From positions 1-26,620 of the forward strand of contig JAZUIB010000046.1 in the NCBI GenBank assembly GCA_045642025.1: a stretch of 26,620 bases of DNA, read 5' to 3'. Origin of the DNA: Equadaptatus sp045642025 (GTDB lineage Bacteria > Synergistota > Synergistia > Synergistales > Synergistaceae). The translations under genes and the position numbers were made by a program. Of this stretch, positions 15,972 to 21,648 are shown in pieces. The notes under the pieces were generated by a model. It saw only the letters and a program-made list of their open reading frames with translations. It did no database searches and was not told where the DNA came from. Every line of letters starts with the position of its first letter. Position 1 is the stretch's first letter.

Positions 15972-15997
15972 ACAGCCTACGGCTGTTTCTGTTGTTT
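15972..15997 (+). terminator. Rho-independent terminator after int
   Basis: The stem ACAGCC / GGCTGT (15972-15977, 15981-15986) has a 3-base loop and a TTTCTGTTGTTT tail on the rightward strand, 88 bases after the int stop codon. Confidence 0.55.
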
Positions 15998-16014
15998 ACA
16001 AATCCGGAACTGTT

Positions 16015-16263
16015 TTACGAATTACTGTTCGCACAAATACAGCCGGCTTCTTTACAGAGTTGTATAAACTCTTCCGCAAGTTGCCTATCTCTGATAAGAA
16101 ACTTCCCGTTACGATTGGGTACTCTGCCCGCTTTGTCTGAATGTTCTTTAATCCAGGTGGAGGCACCGTAAACAAATCCTCCGGCAATTGTAACGATGCA
16201 AAAATCACCGTCAAAGCCTGCTTCTATTGTAGGAACCGCATCGTAATCAATAGAAAAAGCCAT
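16015..16263 (-). CDS. small protein of unknown function (82 aa)
   Basis: I do not recognise a family. The sequence begins with acidic and hydrophobic strands (DGDFCIVTIAGGFVYG), then a helix, then a basic turn (GRVPNRNGKFLIRD) and an amphipathic helix ending in a Cys-rich tail (CKEAGCICA). No signal peptide or membrane segment is present, so it is probably cytoplasmic. The ATG at 16263 has a G-rich SD (AGGGGGG) 7 bases upstream; a longer frame would need a TTG at 16281. It lies 20 bp after the HTH gene and is probably co-transcribed with it. A possible role is partner to the regulator or an excision factor, with no direct support. Confidence 0.65.
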   Translation of the reverse strand: MAFSIDYDAVPTIEAGFDGDFCIVTIAGGFVYGASTWIKEHSDKAGRVPNRNGKFLIRDRQLAEEFIQLCKEAGCICANSNS

Positions 16264-16283
16264 ATTCACGCCCCCCTGCAAAG

Positions 16284-16697
16284 TTAGTTTTTATCAAGTT
16301 TTTGATACACAGAACCGGCAATCTTTCTTGCTATTTCAAGCGCTTTTGTAAAATTCGTATATTCACTCGTAGTAAGGAGTTTTCTCTCTTTTAAGTCATC
16401 GCCCGTAAGGGAAAGTGTTTTTTCAAATTTAAGTAACTGCAACATTCCAGCAAGCAGTTCTTCTCTTAAATCAAAATCCAAAGCCATGTTGTTTTTCTTA
16501 ACACTTTCTATTGTTATGCCAAGGAAGTCACACATTTTATCAAGTAATTCTGGACCTTTGCGGCTGGGTCCTGTTTTGTGCCCCCGCCAAAACACTATTG
16601 TCTGCCTAGGAATATTCAGTTTCTTGGCAAGTTCCCCATCGGTTATTCCTTTTCTTTTCATTGCCGCGTTAATGACCTGCCAGTTTACGTAGTACAT
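16284..16697 (-). CDS. HTH transcriptional regulator, Cro/C1 (XRE)-like (137 aa)
   Basis: The N-terminal 60 residues form a lambda-repressor-like helix-turn-helix: INAAMKRKGITDGELAKKLNIPRQTIVFWRG, with the recognition helix at about RQTIVFWRGHK. The pattern of helix, DGELAKKL, a turn and Q-T-I is typical of XRE proteins. The C-terminal half is helical and Leu/Lys-rich (about residues 70-135), probably for dimerisation. The ATG at 16697 has the SD GAGGTGG at good spacing. Its own promoter (TTGCCC-18-TATAAT) overlaps the terminator of the upstream topB operon. It sits between int and the accessory operon, a usual place for the control gene of an integrative element. Confidence 0.85.
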   Translation of the reverse strand: MYYVNWQVINAAMKRKGITDGELAKKLNIPRQTIVFWRGHKTGPSRKGPELLDKMCDFLGITIESVKKNNMALDFDLREELLAGMLQLLKFEKTLSLTGDDLKERKLLTTSEYTNFTKALEIARKIAGSVYQKLDKN

Positions 16698-16732
16698 TTC
16701 AACCACCTCAACTGATTTAATTTCATGGCGCA

Positions 16733-16762
16733 ATTATAACACACAAAAAAAAGAGAGGGCAA
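16733..16762 (-). promoter_or_regulatory. promoter of the HTH regulator
   Basis: Reading leftward, TTGCCC (16762-16757), an 18-base spacer and TATAAT (16738-16733) precede the regulator start by about 36 bases. The -35 lies inside the stem of the topB terminator. Confidence 0.6.
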
Positions 16763-16775
16763 ATACTTCCCTCTC
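16743..16775 (-). terminator. Rho-independent terminator of the topB operon
   Basis: Reading leftward, GAGAGGG and CCCTCTC (16775-16769, 16759-16753) form a 7-bp stem around a 9-base loop, followed by a run of eight T. It lies 30 bases after the topB stop. Confidence 0.85.
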
Positions 16776-16804
16776 ATACCCATACTTTACTTGCAGCGAA
16801 ATTT

Positions 16805-18946
16805 TTAACGCAAACTTTTGAAATTTCTGCTGTGTGTCATATCGCGCTTCGGCTGCCCATTCTTATCCGCCAGCGGCTTCCCGTTTTTATCATTATACGC
16901 CTTTCCGCAATTACTCTCCTGACATTTCCAAAACAGCTTGCCGGCATGAGACCGCAGCTGAATTATGCGCCCTTTACAATACGGGCATTTTGTTTCTTTC
17001 CCTGTTGCTCCGCTGCCGCTTTTCTTTGCGCCTGGAGCAAATTTCTTTGTGCTGTTTCCACTCTTTCCGGCAGCATTGTAATGACCTGCAAACTTTTCCG
17101 AAGAAGAAACAACAGGGTGGTCTTTAAGCCTCTTCGCTTTAACCTGTAAGAACCAGGATATGAGTTTCTTGAAAAAAACATCAGGCGACAACTTTCCCTG
17201 TTCAATAAGTTTAAATCCCTTTTCCCAAATGGCTGTCATACCGGCAGAAGTCAAATCCGCTGGCGTCTCTGCAATACGGGTTCTTGCTTTTTCTGTCGAT
17301 ATAAGAACTTTCTTTTTCAATTCAACATCGCCACGGAGTTTCAAATTCTCTATAATTCCGGCACGGGTTGCTGCTGTTCCTATTCCTTCTTCTTTAAGCT
17401 GCTCTTTCAGTTCCGGATCATTTACATATTTATATATGTTAGACATTGCCTGAATTATGCTACCTTCAGTAAAACGCTCCGGTGGGGTAGTTTTCTTTTC
17501 TTCAATTTTCAGATCTTCTATGCGGCAGCTCTGTCCTTTTTCAAGTTCCGGAAGATTGGCTGCCGAGGTTTCTGCCTCATCCGGCTTTTCATCGTCTTCA
17601 TCATTTTTATACAGAGCATGCCAGCCTTCGAGGACACATTTTTTTGTTTTCGTTTTGAATACTTCGCCGCTGATGAGCGCTTCTGCTTCAGTTGTATTGA
17701 ATAGCTGCGCCGGAAGAAATTGTGCCAAAAATCTTTTTGCGACAAGCAGATATATCTTTGTTTCGTCGTCTGTCATACTTCCGGTGCTGCCGGTAGGAAT
17801 TATGCCAAAATGCTCTGCTACTTTTGAATCATTCCATGCTTTCGTTTTTAAGCCCCTCTGTAGAAGCCCTTTAAACGAAAGAAGTTGATCAAGTTGGATA
17901 AATATACCGTCTAAAATCTTGTCTTTTTCTTCATACATTGAATTTGGAAGATATGCGCAGTCAGATCTCGGATAAGTGGTGAGTTTTTTCTCGTAGAGCT
18001 TCTGCAAAATATCCAAGGTTTGTTTCGCGGAATAACCATATTTTTTTGACGCTTCAACTTGCAGGGTTGAAAGATCATGGGGAAGCGGCTGACCTTTATT
18101 TACCTGTTTACGCTCAAACTTCGTTATGCTGCCTGATGTTCCTTTAAGCTGCACTGTCTTTTCATTCAGAAGCTCACGGTTGATTATTCTTCCGGCATCG
18201 TCAAGTCCGTTCCAGTCTTCCGTAGGATACCACTGCATAACAAATTTGCCGGAGCTTGTTTCAGTCCATGCTTTCAAAACGTAAAACGGCTTTGGTACAA
18301 AATTGTCTATCTCAAGATCGCGTTTAACGATAAGGGCAAGTGTCGGCAGCTGAACACGGCCGACATGCTCGGTTACTTTTGAGGTGCAGGATAAAAGTCT
18401 AGTTCCGGACATACCAACTATCCAGTCTGCTTTACTGCGTGTTACAGCTGCGTTGGAGCTACCACGGCATTCAGGATCAGAGTTTTGTTTCATAGCAGCA
18501 AGAGATTTTTTAACACCTGCAACTGTCGGATCTGTTATATACAAACGAAGAATTGACGCTCCGCTTGTGTTAAGATTTATACCTTCGTTCATAAATATTT
18601 CATCGATGAGAAGCTGACCTTCTCGGTCAGCGTCACCGACATTGACAATCACTCCGTTTGATTTTCTGCACTCTTTTATAAGAGAAGAAATTTTTTTATA
18701 GGTGACGGTATCTGTGATTTTGTATTTCCATTCTTCCGGAATAATAGGAAGAATATCTACGTCCCACTTTTTATATTTTTCATCATACTCCTGTGGTTCG
18801 AGGAGCTGAAGAATATGACCATGCGACCAAGTTACGACATCGTCGCCTACAATTATGCTGCCGTCACTTTTGTGTTGACTGCCAGTGAGACCATCGGCAA
18901 CCGTCTGAGCGAGAGATGCTTTTTCACAAATAAATAAACGTTTCAT
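16805..18946 (-). CDS. topB: DNA topoisomerase III, type IA (713 aa)
   Basis: Type IA topoisomerases cut and reseal one DNA strand and decatenate single-stranded or replicating DNA. Element-borne TopB copies are common on ICEs and plasmids. The N-terminal TOPRIM domain has the metal-binding acidic motif DADREG (residues 105-110) after the EK at the start. The active-site Tyr is in TTYPRSDCAYLP (about Y325). The GVGR-like segment GRVQLPTLALI (about 196-206) is also typical. The C-terminus carries one zinc ribbon (CPYCKGR...CQESNCG, about 654-685), followed by a basic tail. The ATG has the SD GGAAGGTGA. It is the last gene of a leftward operon, 12 bp after the radical SAM gene. Confidence 0.93.
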   Translation of the reverse strand: MKRLFICEKASLAQTVADGLTGSQHKSDGSIIVGDDVVTWSHGHILQLLEPQEYDEKYKKWDVDILPIIPEEWKYKITDTVTYKKISSLIKECRKSNGVIVNVGDADREGQLLIDEIFMNEGINLNTSGASILRLYITDPTVAGVKKSLAAMKQNSDPECRGSSNAAVTRSKADWIVGMSGTRLLSCTSKVTEHVGRVQLPTLALIVKRDLEIDNFVPKPFYVLKAWTETSSGKFVMQWYPTEDWNGLDDAGRIINRELLNEKTVQLKGTSGSITKFERKQVNKGQPLPHDLSTLQVEASKKYGYSAKQTLDILQKLYEKKLTTYPRSDCAYLPNSMYEEKDKILDGIFIQLDQLLSFKGLLQRGLKTKAWNDSKVAEHFGIIPTGSTGSMTDDETKIYLLVAKRFLAQFLPAQLFNTTEAEALISGEVFKTKTKKCVLEGWHALYKNDEDDEKPDEAETSAANLPELEKGQSCRIEDLKIEEKKTTPPERFTEGSIIQAMSNIYKYVNDPELKEQLKEEGIGTAATRAGIIENLKLRGDVELKKKVLISTEKARTRIAETPADLTSAGMTAIWEKGFKLIEQGKLSPDVFFKKLISWFLQVKAKRLKDHPVVSSSEKFAGHYNAAGKSGNSTKKFAPGAKKSGSGATGKETKCPYCKGRIIQLRSHAGKLFWKCQESNCGKAYNDKNGKPLADKNGQPKRDMTHSRNFKSLR

Positions 18947-18958
18947 TGTTTCACCTTC

Positions 18959-19792
18959 CTATATTACTCGTCTGCGTGTGGCGTTAATTGCCGCTTCCCT
19001 GCACCAAGAGCGTTGCAAATTTGCCCACTCTTTTGTTTTAATCTGTTTGTTTTCAGGGTCGCGGTAAAACATTGCGAAGGGTGAGAAGCCAAGTTTCAAA
19101 GCTGTCAATAAACGTTCTTCAGCTTTTTCTATCGTGTCATGCGGATAACCGACAAGACAATAACATCCGCATTTCCACCACCGGTACCAATCTTTTTGTG
19201 CCTGTAATTTTTTTGACGCTTCGATCAATGGTTCTAAATCATCCGGCGTATCGTAAGCAAACCATACTTTACTGATTTTTGCATCGGCGATTTGTTCACA
19301 ATGCCATTCCTTAAGTTCTTTTGCTTCAATACCGCCGACAAGCTGTGTCTCTTTTTGTGTCTTAAGCATCGCAAAAACTTTACATATATGCTCATCACTA
19401 CACTGTAAAAGGTTATTGTCCTGTAAAAGATTACCTTCTTTTATCTCTAATTCTCTCAAAGAACCTTCACGTCCAGGGACGAGACAAAACCAACAATGAT
19501 TATTACAACCGCGACTTGTTATCGTATAACCTTTCTTCATATATAACCCCGGAGTAAATTCTTCTGCCGGAGAATTATACGCAACGCCGCCGAGTTTTAC
19601 AGGCGCAACTTTGAGACTGTTCCATGCTTCGGCAATTTCTTCTGCTTTTATTTTGTCCCACGTAAATGTGCAACTGACATGAATTTCAGTTATATCTTCC
19701 GGTAAAAATTCTTTGAACGGAGGGAAACCAACAAAAGCATGTTCATCTGTCGGCGTTACCGATGTTTTAACAGGAAATACTCGAGCTATCAT
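18959..19792 (-). CDS. phage-type radical SAM protein (277 aa)
   Basis: The motif CNNHCWFC (C96, C100, C103; CX3CX2C) binds the 4Fe-4S cluster that cleaves SAM to a 5'-deoxyadenosyl radical. Upstream, TSRG and an N-terminal 90 residues resemble the short leader seen in phage and plasmid radical SAM proteins. Downstream, VPGREGSLRELEIKEGN and a QDNNLL segment follow the cluster, and the C-terminal half carries the barrel strands (WFAYDTPDDLEPL, CLVGYPHDTIEKAEERL). The substrate is unknown. Its start overlaps the stop of the ASCH gene by 4 bases (ATGA), indicating translational coupling, and topB follows 12 bp downstream. Confidence 0.8.
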   Translation of the reverse strand: MIARVFPVKTSVTPTDEHAFVGFPPFKEFLPEDITEIHVSCTFTWDKIKAEEIAEAWNSLKVAPVKLGGVAYNSPAEEFTPGLYMKKGYTITSRGCNNHCWFCLVPGREGSLRELEIKEGNLLQDNNLLQCSDEHICKVFAMLKTQKETQLVGGIEAKELKEWHCEQIADAKISKVWFAYDTPDDLEPLIEASKKLQAQKDWYRWWKCGCYCLVGYPHDTIEKAEERLLTALKLGFSPFAMFYRDPENKQIKTKEWANLQRSWCREAAINATRRRVI

Positions 19793-20076
19793 TTTTCTTC
19801 CACATTCTTCGCAGATATAAGCCTTACGCCAAGTATCAATAGATCACTTGAAAAAGCTTTGTTCGGATAAATTTCCGCAAGCTCTGTAAACGGTAAAATA
19901 TAAGTTATCCGGACAAAACATGAACGTCCTGTGTTTGCCCCGGCTTCGTCAACTTCATCTAAAAGAATATCGTCTCCGAGTTTGTAATCCGTCGTGTTCC
20001 TACGAACTTCAAAAGTTTTTTTGCCGTCCACTATCGCTTCAAAATATTTCTGCCGTATTTTTTTCGCGTATATCAT
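19789..20076 (-). CDS. ASCH/DUF3850-like small protein (95 aa)
   Basis: The sequence IRQKYFEAIVDGKKTFEVRRN (about residues 7-27) with YKLGDDILLDEVD and RSCFVRITYIL matches DUF3850, a member of the ASCH superfamily. ASCH domains adopt a PUA-like beta-barrel thought to bind RNA or modified nucleotides, and several members are nucleases or hydrolases. No signal peptide is present, so it is cytoplasmic. The ATG at 20076 is chosen over a TTG at 20100, with a G-rich SD upstream. It overlaps the radical SAM gene by 4 bases and follows the Lar-like gene by 13 bp. A joint nucleic-acid role with those genes is inference. Confidence 0.8.
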   Translation of the reverse strand: MIYAKKIRQKYFEAIVDGKKTFEVRRNTTDYKLGDDILLDEVDEAGANTGRSCFVRITYILPFTELAEIYPNKAFSSDLLILGVRLISAKNVEEK

Positions 20077-20089
20077 GACTTCTTCCCCT

Positions 20090-20428
20090 CTATATCTCAA
20101 TTCCTGAATCGTCTTTCACATTCACGAGGCAGCCCAGCTGCCTCTGTATTCGCTTCCAATTAACCATAGCAACAGCCACCTCTTTTTCCTGTAAAGTCGT
20201 CCTTCCGCAAGTCATACATGTTGCCTGATAACTTGTACTGCCGTTTGCTTTGTTTAATTTGATAACCATTGCACGACCACCACAACTCTTACATTTACAT
20301 AATGTATAGTTTGCAAGAATTTCCATGTTGGCGATAGAAGAAAACTCACTTGTCTCATCTTCGGGAAAAACTTCCCCTTCAATTTGACCTATATGTGTAA
20401 ACTCTCTTCCAAAACAATCCTTATCCAT
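20090..20428 (-). CDS. Lar-like zinc-ribbon protein, possible restriction alleviation (112 aa)
   Basis: Cysteines at 44, 46, 49, 71 and 74 form a zinc ribbon (CKSCGG ... CMTCG) spaced by about 22 residues. The segment YQATCMTCGRTTLQEKEVAVAMVNW matches the typical Lar family layout, including a C-terminal helix ending in W. Lar proteins, first known from the Rac prophage, reduce restriction by type I systems; many related small zinc proteins in phages remain untested. The N-terminal 35 residues are acidic and unrelated to Lar. The ATG at 20428 has the SD AGGAG 8 bases upstream. It follows the 111-aa gene by 36 bp in the same operon. Confidence 0.7.
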   Translation of the reverse strand: MDKDCFGREFTHIGQIEGEVFPEDETSEFSSIANMEILANYTLCKCKSCGGRAMVIKLNKANGSTSYQATCMTCGRTTLQEKEVAVAMVNWKRIQRQLGCLVNVKDDSGIEI

Positions 20429-20464
20429 TTCTCTTTCTCCTATCCCCTGTGTACGGTGCTTTTG

Positions 20465-20800
20465 TTATTCTGTTTCCGTTTCTGTCGCACTCTCTTTCTC
20501 TGTTGTGTCTTTGTTGCCCGCGTCCTGTTTAATATTCTCAAAAAGCGCTTTCAATTCCTTTTCATTATATTTAAGAACCTCGGACATTTCGCTTTCCATA
20601 GAAGCGCTTTTTACAACCTCAATAATTTCTTTGAGACTGAACCCTTTTTCCTGTAATTTCTTAACAGAATTTCTAAAAGCTTCGCTATTAAGAAATTCTG
20701 CTCTGCTATACTCTTTCTTTTTCGGCTTCTTTGCCTTTGCCATATACTTAATAATAAAATCAGCAGCATCTTCTGTAATAGTTACCTTTGCCATAGTCAT
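20465..20800 (-). CDS. small helical protein of unknown function, first gene of the accessory operon (111 aa)
   Basis: I do not recognise a family. The N-terminal half begins AKVTITEDAADFIIKYM. A basic linker (KAKKPKKKEY) follows. The middle is amphipathic helix (SVKKLQEKGFSLKEIIEVVKSA), and the C-terminus is a Glu/Thr-rich low-complexity tail. No signal or membrane segment is present. The start at ATG 20800 is 5 bases from the SD AAGGAG; the ATG at 20794 is a second choice. It lies directly behind a strong leftward promoter (TTGATA-17-TATAAT). Small basic and helical proteins in this position in mobile elements often act in DNA binding or plasmid control, but nothing here proves it. Confidence 0.7.
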   Translation of the reverse strand: MTMAKVTITEDAADFIIKYMAKAKKPKKKEYSRAEFLNSEAFRNSVKKLQEKGFSLKEIIEVVKSASMESEMSEVLKYNEKELKALFENIKQDAGNKDTTEKESATETETE

Positions 20801-20845
20801 TGTCACTCCTTAAATAGAATATTGAGACATTTGTTCCTGCACTGT

Positions 20846-20885
20846 ATTATACAATATGTTTATTAAAATATCAATCTCAATAAAC
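20846..20885 (-). promoter_or_regulatory. strong leftward promoter of the accessory operon, with an inverted repeat
   Basis: Reading leftward, TTGATA (20874-20869), exactly 17 bases, and TATAAT (20851-20846) precede the 111-aa gene. An inverted repeat GTTTATT (20858-20864) / AATAAAC (20879-20885) straddles the -35, a typical place for an operator. Confidence 0.75.
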
Positions 20886-20892
20886 AATATTA

Positions 20893-20921
20893 TTGACAAT
20901 ACCGTTAAAACACTTTACAAT
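20893..20921 (+). promoter_or_regulatory. strong rightward promoter of the mobilization genes
   Basis: TTGACA (20893-20898), a 17-base spacer and TACAAT (20916-20921) match consensus in 11 of 12 positions. Transcription would begin near 20928, about 325 bases upstream of the mobC start, so the transcript has a long leader that includes the three hairpins. Confidence 0.75.
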
Positions 20922-20953
20922 TTTCCTATTAAAACATCTGTGTAGGATTATAG

Positions 20954-21205
20954 GGCAAGCGGCACAATGTATCACAAAATACTCCGTATTATGCTCAACA
21001 TTGTTCAAAATATTCATACACGCGTTGCGGTATTCATATTTTGGCTTGCCATAGGGGTACACCCCTCTGGACTCCCCACGACACTCAGGACGACAATTCC
21101 GTCCGAGTGTCTTCCAAGAGCAGACAATCGGGGTATCCGCAAGCGGAACAGCCGATTGTCTAAAGAAAAAGCAGACGAGGCGTTGAGAACCTACACACCT
21201 CGTCT
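20954..21205. other. candidate oriT / structured leader with three hairpins
   Basis: This stretch lies between the divergent promoters and mobC and has no convincing gene. It holds GGCAAGC (20954-20960) inverted as GCTTGCC (21044-21050), a small AGGGG/CCCCT hairpin (21053-21066), and three larger hairpins. Hairpin 1 (21080-21111) has 12 bp with one bulge. Hairpin 2 (21122-21161) has a 10-bp stem AGACAATCGG and an inner TCCGC/GCGGA. Hairpin 3 (21173-21205) has AGACGAGG / CCTCGTCT. Hairpins 2 and 3 both begin GCAGAC and end GTCTAAAG. The position upstream of mobC-mobA fits an origin of transfer. I see no exact match to the RP4 nic consensus, so the nic site is not identified. Confidence 0.55.
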
Positions 21206-21252
21206 AAAGCAAAAACCAGGTGCAGAACCTCCGTACACAAAGGGGCAAAAAA

Positions 21253-21633
21253 ATGAGAAAAGGTAAGCGGGATATTATACATCTTGAAAAATGGTTACAT
21301 ATACGCGTTTCGGAAAAGTTATATGAAAGACTGTGTACGGAAGCCTTGTATCAGAATAAAACTGTTTCTGATATTGTCCGTATGAAGCTTATGAACAAAT
21401 TTACAATACCTGAACGTAGTATGGTTTTTGATAACGCCGGACAAATTCTAAAACTGTCAAACGAAGTACGGAGACAGGGCGGTTTGCTGAAACATACCAT
21501 CAACACAATAAATGAAAACGGAAAAGTGTCGGCAGTAGATATGGAGGAAATTAAAAAAGCCGCGGATAGTTACGAAAACCTCGCGCTTGAAACAAGACAG
21601 GTATTCAAAAAAATTCTTCAACAAACAGATTAA
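21253..21633 (+). CDS. mobC: MobC-like relaxosome accessory protein, RHH type (126 aa)
   Basis: MobC proteins bind oriT and help the relaxase melt and nick it. The N-terminus carries a ribbon-helix-helix: strand WLHIRVS (about residues 14-20), helix EKLYERLCTEALYQNK, then SDIVRMKLMNK. The C-terminal part has the MobC-like helices GQILKLSNEVRRQGGLLKHTINTIN and a second helix bundle. The ATG at 21253 follows the SD AAGGGG by 8 bases; the upstream GTG at 21220 gives a longer frame without an SD. It lies 15 bp before the relaxase gene and just downstream of the candidate oriT. Confidence 0.85.
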   Translation: MRKGKRDIIHLEKWLHIRVSEKLYERLCTEALYQNKTVSDIVRMKLMNKFTIPERSMVFDNAGQILKLSNEVRRQGGLLKHTINTINENGKVSAVDMEEIKKAADSYENLALETRQVFKKILQQTD

Positions 21634-21648
21634 ACAGGGAGTCTAAAA

